Of a DNA stretch of 64,000 nt, positions 24,676-33,536 are shown piece after piece. The stretch is from Lederbergia sp. NSJ-179 (GTDB taxonomy: Bacteria; Bacillota; Bacilli; Bacillales; Bacillaceae_C): the NCBI RefSeq assembly GCF_022867885.1, contig NZ_JALIFP010000010.1, positions 1 through 64,000 on the forward strand, given 5' to 3'. A program made the position numbers and the translations under genes. Numbering within the stretch: position 1 is the stretch's first letter; each line of letters starts with the position of its first letter. Under the pieces are notes generated by a model, which saw nothing but the letters and a program-made list of their open reading frames with translations, was not told the DNA's origin and did no database searches.

Positions 24676-25344
24676 TTATTTGGCAATCAATTTGATTATA
24701 TAAGAATGTTCTTGTGAGGGGGATGAGCTGCCACCTTTTGGTTCAATGCTGAACAGAATATATTCCACTTTTTCCAGTTGTTTTTCATCTGAATAAATGC
24801 TCGCTTTGCCATTTTCAAACTGCAAAACCCCCATATTTTGAAATCCATCATATGTTTTTACCCATGCTTGATAGTCTTTATCGATGATCGGCAAAAGACC
24901 GTCAACGGTTAAATAAAACTCATTTGTTCGATTATTAACCATCACGTAGCCACTTGTATGCTGACTAGGCTCAGGAATCATTTCATACACAGATGCCTCT
25001 TTCTGGTCAAGGGCAAGCTCTTGTGTGGAATGATGATCAGTAAACAAAGCAACGCTTAAAGCGATCACGAGGACGGCTAATGCTGTTACCTTCCAAACAA
25101 ATGAAGGGACCATCACTCTATTTTTCTTCAATTTTGCTATATAGCTTTTTACCACTCTTCGTTTTAGTTGGGGAGATGGTTGCTCCCATTCCTCTAAAGG
25201 TAAGATTTCTCTCCATGTGTGATAGCAGGAACGACAGTGATTGCATTCTTTTATACTTAGCTGAATAGCAGTTGTTTGTTGTTTAGTCGATTTTCCAAGA
25301 ATATAATCAATCATTTCTTCATCGGTCCAATGTTTACACATCAT
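24676..25344 (-). CDS. Anti-sigma factor (zinc-finger N-terminus, RskA-like extracellular domain)
   Basis: The 222-aa protein has an N-terminal anti-sigma domain with a zinc-finger-like CNHC near residue 35, one membrane helix (about residues 84-103), and an outer C-terminal domain resembling RskA (YQAWVKTYDGFQNMGVLQF). It overlaps the sigma factor gene by 11 nt, the usual arrangement for a sigma and its inhibitor. Release of the sigma factor would need proteolysis in response to an unknown signal. Confidence 0.85.
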   Translation of the reverse strand: MMCKHWTDEEMIDYILGKSTKQQTTAIQLSIKECNHCRSCYHTWREILPLEEWEQPSPQLKRRVVKSYIAKLKKNRVMVPSFVWKVTALAVLVIALSVALFTDHHSTQELALDQKEASVYEMIPEPSQHTSGYVMVNNRTNEFYLTVDGLLPIIDKDYQAWVKTYDGFQNMGVLQFENGKASIYSDEKQLEKVEYILFSIEPKGGSSSPSQEHSYIIKLIAK

Positions 25345-25930
25345 GTTTATCCTCCCCCTTTAAAAAATTTAGCGTTTTTGATTTGACTAATTGCTTACGT
25401 AAATTTTTCAAACCGTAACGGACAAGTGATTTCACTGTCCCGAGCGGAAGTTTTAGATGTGCGGCCAATTCCTTTTGGGTGAAGTTGTTGAAATAACTGC
25501 CATAAATTACCTTTCTTTGGGGATCGGGTAAGTTCTTTAAGGCCAACGAAACCAATTTTTTATCCCAGTGGCGCATCACGGTTTCATCCATGGAAATATA
25601 TTCTCGAATAGATAGAGAATCATGATCAATCTCTGAATCGGTTGGGATTTCTCTTTTTCTTCTTAAGTGATCCATACATCTGCTTCTCGTGCGGATGGCG
25701 ATCCAGGCTTCGATACTTCCCCTTGTTGGATCATATGTGTCGGCTTTCTGGCTAATTTCTAGCAAAATATCATGGCAAATATCTTCAGCTTCAGAAGAAT
25801 TCTTTACGATATGTACAGCAATAGAGAAAATAAATCCATGATATTTTTCATAAAACTCAGTGAACGCTTCAACAGAACCGCTTGCCATCCCTTCGAGCAA
25901 ATATCTTTCCTTATTCTCCTCTTTCGCCAT
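25334..25930 (-). CDS. ECF-type RNA polymerase sigma factor
   Basis: The 198-aa protein has a sigma-2 region (about residues 25-95; FIFSIAVHIVKNSSEAEDI) and a sigma-4 region (about 130-180; helix-turn-helix FTQKELAAHLKLPLGTVKSLVR). No sigma-3 region separates them, hence ECF class, SigK/RskA-like. It is cotranscribed with its putative anti-sigma and divergent from the NEW3/ABC operon, which is the most likely target. I could not identify its promoter motif by eye. Confidence 0.9.
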   Translation of the reverse strand: MAKEENKERYLLEGMASGSVEAFTEFYEKYHGFIFSIAVHIVKNSSEAEDICHDILLEISQKADTYDPTRGSIEAWIAIRTRSRCMDHLRRKREIPTDSEIDHDSLSIREYISMDETVMRHWDKKLVSLALKNLPDPQRKVIYGSYFNNFTQKELAAHLKLPLGTVKSLVRYGLKNLRKQLVKSKTLNFLKGEDKHDV

Positions 25931-26072
25931 TTATATCACCACCATAACTAGGTCTCTACCTATATTGTACAAAATTAACGGAAGAAGAAAACAAAAAAAG
26001 TTTAAAAAAAGTAAATCCAAATTAGTCGATTATGCGTATCGAATATAAAACAATAAATTGGGGGGTATTGAG

Positions 26073-27233
26073 ATGTTCAAAAAACTTACTAGTTTCATTG
26101 TGTTGTTCAGTTTGCTTGTATTTTGTGTGTTGCCATTATCCTCGGCTAAGGCCGCGGAAGGAATTGAGCTGTTTACACCTTATAGCGGGATTTCCGTAAC
26201 ACCAGGTGAGACGATTAATTATTCATTCAATGTGATCAACCATACTTCTTCTGTTCAGCAAGTTCACCTTTCTTTGGAAGATGTTGCAAAAGACTGGGAG
26301 TATGCGATTACCTCAGGGGGCTGGGACCTACAAGAATTATCCGTCAAACCTGGTGAGTCTGAAGATTTCACTATTGATTTAACGGTACCGCTAAAGGTAG
26401 ATAAGGGAACGTATCAGTTTAAAGCAATCGCGGCAACGAAAAACGGTGGAAAAACCGAGCTGCCGCTGTCGGTTAAAATTAGTGAAAAAGGAACATTTAA
26501 AACAGAATTAACGTCTGATCAAGCAAGTATGGAAGGGCATTCAGATTCTTCCTTTGATTATAAAGCAGAATTAAGAAATAGGACGGCTGAAAAACAAACC
26601 TATGCTTTACGGGCGGAAACGCCGAAGGGATGGACGGTCGATTTTAAAGTAGATGGAAAAAGCGTTTCATCTTTAACTGTTGACACAAATGCCTCGAAAG
26701 AAGTTACTGTCAATGTGACGCCTGCTGAAGGAGTAAAAGCGGATACGTATAAAATCCCAATCAAAGCGGTAAATGAAAAAACATCCTCTGATTTAGAACT
26801 TGAGGCTGTAATTACCGGTTCATATGGAATGGAGTTGACAACCCCTTCTGGGAAATTAAGTGATAATATTACCGCTGGCAAGAGTAAAAATATGACTGTT
26901 GTTGTGAAGAATACAGGTACCGCTCCACTCGGTGATGTTTCTTTGACAGCAAACGCACCAGAAGGTTGGGATGTTACGTTTGAACCAAGAAAAATTGGTA
27001 AAATTAATCCGAATCAGTCTGAAACGATTAAAGTGAACATGGAGTCAAATAAAAATGCCATTGCCGGTGATTATGTTGTTGAATTGAAAGCCAGTTCGCC
27101 TGAAGCCAGTTCAGATGCTCAGTTCAGGATTGCGGTAAAAACTCCCCTCATATGGGGATGGGTAGGAGTTCTGATTATCATCGCAGTTTTCGGCGGTATT
27201 TTTTATCTTATCCGTAAATATGGGAGGAGATAA
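26073..27233 (+). CDS. Secreted, membrane-anchored NEW3-domain protein
   Basis: The protein (386 aa) has a signal peptide ending about residue 27 (SAKAA), two or three immunoglobulin-like NEW3 repeats (for example PGETINYSFNVIN, KPGESEDFTIDLTVP, NPNQSETIKVNM), and a C-terminal membrane helix followed by RKYGRR. I chose ATG 26073, 7 nt after GGGGGG; a TTG five codons upstream lies within that run. It should sit outside the membrane, anchored at its C-terminus, and probably works with the ABC transporter encoded just downstream. The substrate is unknown. Confidence 0.85.
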   Translation: MFKKLTSFIVLFSLLVFCVLPLSSAKAAEGIELFTPYSGISVTPGETINYSFNVINHTSSVQQVHLSLEDVAKDWEYAITSGGWDLQELSVKPGESEDFTIDLTVPLKVDKGTYQFKAIAATKNGGKTELPLSVKISEKGTFKTELTSDQASMEGHSDSSFDYKAELRNRTAEKQTYALRAETPKGWTVDFKVDGKSVSSLTVDTNASKEVTVNVTPAEGVKADTYKIPIKAVNEKTSSDLELEAVITGSYGMELTTPSGKLSDNITAGKSKNMTVVVKNTGTAPLGDVSLTANAPEGWDVTFEPRKIGKINPNQSETIKVNMESNKNAIAGDYVVELKASSPEASSDAQFRIAVKTPLIWGWVGVLIIIAVFGGIFYLIRKYGRR

Positions 27234-27235
27234 AA

Positions 27236-28183
27236 ATGGATAAGATTATTCAATTGGAAGGATTGACGAAGAAATATGAAAATAAGATAGCCGTTGACCA
27301 TCTGAATCTTTCCATTGGCAAGGGGGAGGTATTTGGACTGTTAGGGCCCAATGGAGCTGGAAAGTCAACAACGATCTTAATGATTCTTGGTTTATCTGAG
27401 CCGACAAGCGGAGCCGTTCGCGTTTGCGGATATGACTCCACAAAGGAACCGTTACACGTGAAAAGAATCGTTGGTTACTTGCCAGACCAAGTCGGCTTTT
27501 ATGAAAATCGGACAGGAATGGAAAATTTAATGTTGACAGCCTCCCTGAATGGTTTTTCACGTAAAGAAGGAGAAAAAAGGGCGAAGACACTCCTAGAAGA
27601 AGTGGGTCTTGCTTATGCAGCCGATCAAAAAACAGGCACCTATTCAAGAGGAATGAAACAAAGGCTTGGTTTAGCGGATGTCCTTATTAAAGATCCAGAA
27701 ATCATCATTTTGGATGAACCGACGCTTGGGATTGATCCAAAAGGGATACAGGAATTATTGCGATTGATTCAAAAACTTAGTAAAGAGCAGGGGATCACGG
27801 TCATGCTCTCCTCTCATCAACTGCATCAAGTGCAGCAAATTTGTGATCGTGTGGGTCTTTTTGTCAACGGTAAGCTTCTTGCCGAAGGGACAGTGGAGGC
27901 ATTAGCAAAACAACTATTTGGTGAAGAAGGACAACAAATAAAAGTGAAGCTTTCTGCCGTTACAGATAGCATGATTGAAGAAATTCAAGAGTTGAAAGAA
28001 GTACAAAAAGTCGTTGTACGGGAGGAGAACGAAGTAACCATTTGGTGTAAGGGGGAGGCAGCATTACAGCATATTGTCGATACGATTATTGCAAATGGAT
28101 GCCATTTATCCTCCTTAACTCATGAAAAAGTTGGGCTAGACGAAATATACCAACGCTACTTTGCGGGAGGTGTTGAAGATTGA
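27236..28183 (+). CDS. ABC transporter ATP-binding protein
   Basis: The 315-aa ATPase has Walker A GPNGAGKST, the Q-loop replaced by DQVGFY, signature YSRGMKQRL, Walker B IIILDEP and switch His in SSHQLHQ, followed by a roughly 90-aa C-terminal extension as in CcmA-type drug or bacteriocin exporters. It starts 2 nt after the NEW3 gene and overlaps the permease gene by 4 nt, so it forms one operon with both. Confidence 0.92.
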   Translation: MDKIIQLEGLTKKYENKIAVDHLNLSIGKGEVFGLLGPNGAGKSTTILMILGLSEPTSGAVRVCGYDSTKEPLHVKRIVGYLPDQVGFYENRTGMENLMLTASLNGFSRKEGEKRAKTLLEEVGLAYAADQKTGTYSRGMKQRLGLADVLIKDPEIIILDEPTLGIDPKGIQELLRLIQKLSKEQGITVMLSSHQLHQVQQICDRVGLFVNGKLLAEGTVEALAKQLFGEEGQQIKVKLSAVTDSMIEEIQELKEVQKVVVREENEVTIWCKGEAALQHIVDTIIANGCHLSSLTHEKVGLDEIYQRYFAGGVED

Positions 28184-29157
28184 ACATCAGTTTCCCATTG
28201 AAAAGACTTAAAGACGCATCAAGCAAACAGATGGAAAAATCGGCAAAGCCACAAAATTCTTTTTGGGTACTTGTTCAAAAAGAAGTATCAGATCATATTT
28301 TAAGTTGGCGGGTGAACATCATCGTCATCTTGCTGGCATTAACATGTTTAGGATCATTATATACAGCATTGACTGGGCTGCGTGATGCCGCTTCAGAAAT
28401 TGGTGCGGATGATGCCTTTCTATTTTTAAAATTATTTACGATCTCAGATGGAACATTGCCGCCATTTTTTGTATTTGTTAGTTTTATCGGACCATTGCTC
28501 GGAATTGCGCTTGGCTTTGATGCCGTCAACTCTGAATATAATAAAGGGACGATTAGTCGGATTGTCTCCCAGCCAATCCCGCGCGACTATATTATCAATG
28601 CCAAATTCACCGCTTCCATAACGATTATCAGTGTGTTATTGTTTGCTTTAGGATTTTTAGTTCTAGCGCTTGGCATTATGATTACAGGGATTCCTCCAAC
28701 TCCTGAGGAATTTTTACGGGTGATTTGCTTTCTCGTGCTTAGTATTTTCTATATTGCGTTTTGGCTCAACCTGTCGATTTTATTTTCGATTCGTTTTAAG
28801 CAAGCCGCAACCTCGGCTTTAAGCAGCATTGCGATTTGGTTATTTTTTAGTGTTTTCTATTCCATGATGATCAACATTATAGCCAAGTCCTTGCACAATG
28901 AGGTTTTGAGTCAAAATCTGATGAGAATATCGCCGAGTCAATTGTACAGTGAAGCAACCATGACGCTACTTACACCGACGATTCGGACGCTCGGCCCATT
29001 AACAATGGAGCAGGTAGTTGGAGCGATTCCAAGCGCCTTGCCATTAAGCCAGAGTCTGTTGCTGATTATGTCGCAATTGATTGGCTTAATGGCAGCAACG
29101 ACGATCTGTTTCGGGATCTCCTATGCTTTGTTTATGCGGAAGGAAATCCGCAATTAA
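28180..29157 (+). CDS. ABC-2 type permease
   Basis: The 325-aa protein has six hydrophobic segments and the ABC-2 layout, with a large first loop (about residues 60-95) containing DAASEIGADDAF, then ALGFDAVNSEYNKGTISRI, a sequence typical of membrane subunits in this class. It starts with TTG overlapping the ATPase stop and is followed by a terminator. With the NEW3 protein it probably forms an export or envelope-maintenance system. Confidence 0.88.
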   Translation: MNISFPLKRLKDASSKQMEKSAKPQNSFWVLVQKEVSDHILSWRVNIIVILLALTCLGSLYTALTGLRDAASEIGADDAFLFLKLFTISDGTLPPFFVFVSFIGPLLGIALGFDAVNSEYNKGTISRIVSQPIPRDYIINAKFTASITIISVLLFALGFLVLALGIMITGIPPTPEEFLRVICFLVLSIFYIAFWLNLSILFSIRFKQAATSALSSIAIWLFFSVFYSMMINIIAKSLHNEVLSQNLMRISPSQLYSEATMTLLTPTIRTLGPLTMEQVVGAIPSALPLSQSLLLIMSQLIGLMAATTICFGISYALFMRKEIRN

Positions 29158-29190
29158 TCTCATTTCATACAATGATCATTCTATTAAGAA

Positions 29191-29228
29191 GAAGGAGGAT
29201 GTTCCTTGCTTGCGGAACATCCTCCTTC
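29191..29228. terminator. Strong bidirectional terminator (permease / xylR)
   Basis: A perfect 15-bp stem GAAGGAGGATGTTCC / GGAACATCCTCCTTC with an 8-nt loop overlaps the xylR stop codon and lies 33 nt after the permease stop. Confidence 0.8.
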
Positions 29229-30399
29229 ACTTCTGTAAAAAGTTTTCCGATGAGAAGGCAGCAACCCCTAGAGCGGCAGCGTAAGAAGAGAGCTTGGAAA
29301 ATTTTATTTGTAAGCCTTGCTCTTGAAAGGACTGAATCCGCTCGGCCAATTGTTTTGTTAATGAGGCTTCGATCCATTTTTCGGTACTTGCCATCCGATT
29401 ACCAATCACCACCTCTTGGGGGTTGAAAATATTGACGATATTGTTCACTCCTACCCCTAAATAATTTCCTATCCTTTCAAACAAATGAATGGCGTCTTTG
29501 TTTCCTTTTTCGGCAAGCTCCATGAGTGATTCAAGTGAAACATCTTGATCGTCAACGGGAAGAATGTTTAATTTTTTTGCTTGCTGAATCAGCGCCTGTT
29601 CTGAGGCATATAATTCCCAACACCCCTCATTCCCACAGCGACAAAGATCACCACTCACATTGATAGACATATGACCTAACTCGCCTGAAAAGCCATTATT
29701 TCCTTTATATAACTTTCCATTTAAAATCATTCCAACTCCGATGCCAATCCCTACACTTACATAAATCAGATGCTCTGACTCTTTCCCAGCTCCAAATTTT
29801 TTCTCGCCATAGGCCCCTGCATTGGCTTCATTTTCGATTATAATCGGAATATTATATTTCTCTTCTAATACGGATTGTAAATCAATATTTTTCCAGTTCA
29901 AATTTGGAGCTAATAATACTTTTCCGTCCTTACTAACGGTTCCAGGAACGCCAATCCCAATACCAACAACGCCATATGGGCTCTTTGGCGCAGCCTCAAT
30001 TAATTCCCGAATCATAGAGAATAGCTGGTCTTTAATAATAGGGAAGGACTGTACATCCATTTTCATTTGTTTTTCTAGACAGATATCCCCATTCAAGTCG
30101 GTTAAAATGCCTAATAAATAATTGACACCTATATTTATCCCAATCGAATAGCCAGCGGTCTCGTTAAAGAGGAGCATAACAGGTCTTCTTCCACCACTGG
30201 ATGTGCCAGGACCTGATTCGAAAATAAATTTTTCTTCGATTAAATCATGAACAAGGGAAGACACTGTTCCTTTATTAAGACCTGTTATATTGGCAATCTC
30301 TGCCCTTGATAGGGGAGAGGATTGAATGATGGTTTTTAAAACTAATGATTTATTTTCTTTCTTGACAACATGCTGATTCCATGTTCGTTCACCCTTCAT
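29227..30399 (-). CDS. xylR: Xylose operon repressor XylR (ROK family)
   Basis: The 390-aa protein has an N-terminal winged helix-turn-helix (about residues 20-70; SRAEIANITGLNKGTVSSLV) and a ROK sugar-sensing domain with the zinc motif CRCGNEGCWELYAS. It aligns closely with B. subtilis XylR in EGSS-like GGRRPVMLLFN, NEANAGAYGEKKFG and GFSGELGHMS. It binds the xylO site in the divergent xylA promoter and lets go when xylose is bound. I chose ATG 30399; a TTG at 30408 is in frame. Confidence 0.94.
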   Translation of the reverse strand: MKGERTWNQHVVKKENKSLVLKTIIQSSPLSRAEIANITGLNKGTVSSLVHDLIEEKFIFESGPGTSSGGRRPVMLLFNETAGYSIGINIGVNYLLGILTDLNGDICLEKQMKMDVQSFPIIKDQLFSMIRELIEAAPKSPYGVVGIGIGVPGTVSKDGKVLLAPNLNWKNIDLQSVLEEKYNIPIIIENEANAGAYGEKKFGAGKESEHLIYVSVGIGIGVGMILNGKLYKGNNGFSGELGHMSINVSGDLCRCGNEGCWELYASEQALIQQAKKLNILPVDDQDVSLESLMELAEKGNKDAIHLFERIGNYLGVGVNNIVNIFNPQEVVIGNRMASTEKWIEASLTKQLAERIQSFQEQGLQIKFSKLSSYAAALGVAAFSSENFLQK

Positions 30400-30440
30400 A
30401 ACATTCAACTCTTTCCATTATGATTATAAATAGTATACAC

Positions 30441-30465
30441 TTAGTTTATCCGATAGACAAACTAC
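30441..30465. promoter_or_regulatory. xylO operator
   Basis: TTAGTTT-(11 nt)-AAACTAC is an interrupted palindrome very similar to the B. subtilis xyl operator (TTAGTTTGTTTGG...CAAACTAA). It covers the -35 region of the xylA promoter, between the divergent xylR and xylA genes. Confidence 0.85.
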
Positions 30466-30482
30466 TAAATGATTGCTATAAT
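30454..30482 (+). promoter_or_regulatory. xylA promoter
   Basis: TAGACA (30454-30459) and TATAAT (30477-30482) are 17 bp apart; the start would be near 30489, within the cre site. Confidence 0.75.
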
Positions 30483-30486
30483 AATT

Positions 30487-30501
30487 TTGCAAGCATTTAC
30501 A
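30487..30501 (+). promoter_or_regulatory. cre site (CcpA binding)
   Basis: TTGCAAGCATTTACA differs from the cre consensus WTGNAARCGNWWNCA at one position (A for the central G). It lies at the transcription start, a position where CcpA represses. Confidence 0.65.
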
Positions 30502-30530
30502 TGTTATTTCAATTTCAAGGAGGTTTCAAT

Positions 30531-31856
30531 ATGGGTTATTTTAACACAGTCGGCAAAATTAAGTATGAAGGAGCGAAATCTACGAACCCTTACGCATTTA
30601 AATTTTACAATCCGGAAGAGGTCGTTGGTGGCAAAACAATGGAGGAATATCTCCGTTTCGGTGTTGCGTATTGGCACACATTCGTTGCTGATGGGTCAGA
30701 TCCATTTGGAGTAGGGACGATGCAAAGACCTTGGGATCATTACGAAGGAATGGATCTTGCCAAAGCGCGGCTTGAAGCAGCGTTCGAATTTTTCGAAAAG
30801 TTAAATGTTCCTTATTTTTGTTTCCATGATGTAGATATAGCACCTGAAGGAGGTAATCTGAGAGAAACCTATAAAAACTTAGATACAATTGTTGCTAGTA
30901 TGAAAGACTATATGAAAGATAGTAAGACAAAATTACTTTGGAATACGGCTAATAACTTCACACACCCACGTTTTATCCATGGTGCTGCTTCCTCTAACCA
31001 TGCGGATGTATTTGCTTATTCCGCAGCTAAGGTTAAGAAAGGTTTGGAAATTGCAAAGGAATTAGGAGCTGAAAACTACGTATTCTGGGGAGGACGTGAA
31101 GGCTACGAGACGCTTCTAAATACAGATATGAAGCTCGAATTGGATAATTTAGGACGTTTCTTTCATATGGCTGTTGATTATGCGAAAGAAATTGGTTTTG
31201 ATGGTCAATTCCTAATCGAGCCAAAACCAAAAGAGCCGACAACGCATCAATATGATTTCGATGTGGCAAGTGGCTATGCTTTCTTACAAAATTACGATCT
31301 CCAAGATCATTTTAAATTTAATATTGAAGCCAATCATGCTACACTTGCCGGTCATACTTTCGAACATGAACTACATTATGCACGAATTCATGGGATGTTA
31401 GGCTCCGTTGATGCAAACCAAGGGCATCCATTATTGGGATGGGATACAGACGAATTTCCGACTGATCTCTATTCGACCACTCTAGCTATGTATGAAATTA
31501 TTAAAAATGGCGGGCTAGGAAAAGGCGGATTAAACTTTGATGCGAAGGTCCGGCGCGGTTCCTTTGAACCGGAAGATCTATTCCACGCCCATATTGCCGG
31601 AATGGATGGATTTGCAGTAGGACTTAAAGTCGCTCAAAAACTAGTCGATGACAAGGTGCTTGATCGTGTATTGGAAGATCGGTATAGCAGTTACAAAGAG
31701 GGAATTGGTTTAGATATTGTTCAAGGAAAAGTAGATTTCCATACATTAGAAGAACACGCATTAGGACTCACGGATATCAAACATCAATCAGGGCGTCTGG
31801 AAAGTATCAAAGCGACCATTAATCAATATTTATTAACAGCTTTTGCTGGCGAATAA
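30531..31856 (+). CDS. xylA: Xylose isomerase
   Basis: It converts D-xylose to D-xylulose. ATG 30531 follows AAGGAGG and gives 441 aa, the normal length for this class; the frame is open further upstream without a start signal. Active-site blocks: [11 protein letters not shown] (catalytic His, Asp), [20 protein letters not shown] and the metal-binding [26 protein letters not shown]. It is first in the xylAB operon, under XylR and probably CcpA. Confidence 0.97.
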   Translation: MGYFNTVGKIKYEGAKSTNPYAFKFYNPEEVVGGKTMEEYLRFGVAYWHTFVADGSDPFGVGTMQRPWDHYEGMDLAKARLEAAFEFFEKLNVPYFCFHDVDIAPEGGNLRETYKNLDTIVASMKDYMKDSKTKLLWNTANNFTHPRFIHGAASSNHADVFAYSAAKVKKGLEIAKELGAENYVFWGGREGYETLLNTDMKLELDNLGRFFHMAVDYAKEIGFDGQFLIEPKPKEPTTHQYDFDVASGYAFLQNYDLQDHFKFNIEANHATLAGHTFEHELHYARIHGMLGSVDANQGHPLLGWDTDEFPTDLYSTTLAMYEIIKNGGLGKGGLNFDAKVRRGSFEPEDLFHAHIAGMDGFAVGLKVAQKLVDDKVLDRVLEDRYSSYKEGIGLDIVQGKVDFHTLEEHALGLTDIKHQSGRLESIKATINQYLLTAFAGE

Positions 31857-31887
31857 TCATACCCACGATCGAAATGAAGGTGAAGCT

Positions 31888-33387
31888 ATGAAATATGTGA
31901 TTGGTGTTGATTTGGGTACAAGCGCCGTGAAAATTTTACTTGTGAACCAGGTAGGAGAAGTGGTAGATGAGGTTTCCAAGACATATCCGCTCTATCAAGA
32001 AAAAACAGGCTATAGTGAACAAAATCCACAGGATTGGGTCGATCAGACAGTCGCTGGATTATCTGACCTCCTGAAAAATTTCAGTGGCGACCCAGAAGAT
32101 ATTGAAGGAATTAGCTTCTCTGGTCAAATGCATGGGCTTGTATTGCTAGATGAAAATAATGAGGTTTTGCGTCCTGCCATTCTTTGGAATGATACTCGAA
32201 CAACTGTTGAATGCCAGCAAATTTATGAGCAAGTAGGAAAGGAACGGCTACTCGCCATTACAAAAAACCCAGCATTAGAAGGATTTACATTGCCTAAAAT
32301 TTTATGGGTGAAAAAACATGAGCCAGAAGTCTTTGCAAAAGCAGCAACCTTTGTTTTACCAAAAGATTATCTTCGCTATAAACTAACAGGGAAAATTCAT
32401 ATGGATTACTCTGATGCTGCTGGCACACTTTTACTTAATATTCGTGAAAAAACATGGAGTAAGGAGATCTGTGATTTAGTTGGGTTGGACCTGACACTCT
32501 GCCCTCCATTAATTGAAGCTTATGATCAAGTAGGAACGATTACATCGGAAATAGCAAAAGCAACTGATCTTTCTCCATCCACTCGAGTGTTTGCAGGTGG
32601 AGCTGATAATGCCTGTGGAGCAATTGGTTCAGGAATCCTAGAAGATGGTCGCACACTTTGCAGTATTGGGACATCTGGTGTTGTATTGTCCTATGAAGCA
32701 AGTAATGAGAAAGATTTCCAAGGGAAGGTTCACTATTTTAATCATGGAGCACCTGGAGTCTATTATACGATGGGAGTCACATTAGCTGCTGGCTATAGCC
32801 TTAGTTGGTTTAAAGAGGTGTTTGTCCATGAAGAATCTTTTGATGATTTACTGGGGGAAGTTCATACGGTTCCTGTAGGTTCAAAAGGATTACTCTTTAC
32901 CCCGTATTTGGTAGGAGAAAGAACGCCACATGCTGATGCAACGATAAGAGGCAGCTTTATTGGTATGGATGGTTCGCAGGAACGCAAGGACTTTGTACGA
33001 GCTGTTCTGGAGGGCATCACTTTCTCGTTGAATGAATCGATTGATATTTTCCGAAAAAATGGAAAAACAATTGATACCATCATTTCGATCGGTGGAGGAG
33101 CTAAAAATGAAGAATGGCTGCAAATCCAAGCCGATATCTTTGGTGCAAAGATCGTGAAGTTAGTTAGTGAACAAGGTCCTGGTATGGGAGCTGCAATGCT
33201 GGCTGCCTATGGGTGTAAATGGTTTGACTCAGTAAAGGAATGTGCAAATACATTTCTAAAGAAAGAAAAGGAAGTTTTTCCGAATAAAGAAAATGTAGAG
33301 AAATATAAAAAGTTGTTTGCTATTTATCAACAGGTTTATCCGCAAACAAAAGAAATAAACGAACAACTTAAATCGTTTCGCGAATAA
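31888..33387 (+). CDS. xylB: Xylulokinase
   Basis: The 499-aa FGGY-family kinase phosphorylates xylulose to xylulose-5-phosphate. The N-terminal ATP-binding DLGTSAVK, the substrate block SGQMHGL, WNDTRT, GGADNACGA and the C-terminal GGGAKNEEWLQIQADIF are present. I chose ATG 31888 after GAAGGTGA; the frame starts earlier, overlapping xylA. A terminator follows directly. Confidence 0.97.
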   Translation: MKYVIGVDLGTSAVKILLVNQVGEVVDEVSKTYPLYQEKTGYSEQNPQDWVDQTVAGLSDLLKNFSGDPEDIEGISFSGQMHGLVLLDENNEVLRPAILWNDTRTTVECQQIYEQVGKERLLAITKNPALEGFTLPKILWVKKHEPEVFAKAATFVLPKDYLRYKLTGKIHMDYSDAAGTLLLNIREKTWSKEICDLVGLDLTLCPPLIEAYDQVGTITSEIAKATDLSPSTRVFAGGADNACGAIGSGILEDGRTLCSIGTSGVVLSYEASNEKDFQGKVHYFNHGAPGVYYTMGVTLAAGYSLSWFKEVFVHEESFDDLLGEVHTVPVGSKGLLFTPYLVGERTPHADATIRGSFIGMDGSQERKDFVRAVLEGITFSLNESIDIFRKNGKTIDTIISIGGGAKNEEWLQIQADIFGAKIVKLVSEQGPGMGAAMLAAYGCKWFDSVKECANTFLKKEKEVFPNKENVEKYKKLFAIYQQVYPQTKEINEQLKSFRE

Positions 33388-33413
33388 AAATCATCAGCCT
33401 TGGCTGATGATTT
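33388..33413 (+). terminator. Terminator after xylB
   Basis: An AAATCATCAGCC / GGCTGATGATTT stem starts right after the stop codon and runs into TTTTT. Confidence 0.85.
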
Positions 33414-33536
33414 TTTTCTCTAAAAAGAAATATCTAAGTAAATAGGCGCAGATTCATTTGGGAAACTCACGGTTGTACTACCTGTCTTTTGTTATGTTTA
33501 TCCTTATATCGAAACCGATTTTGATTGAGGTAGGCC

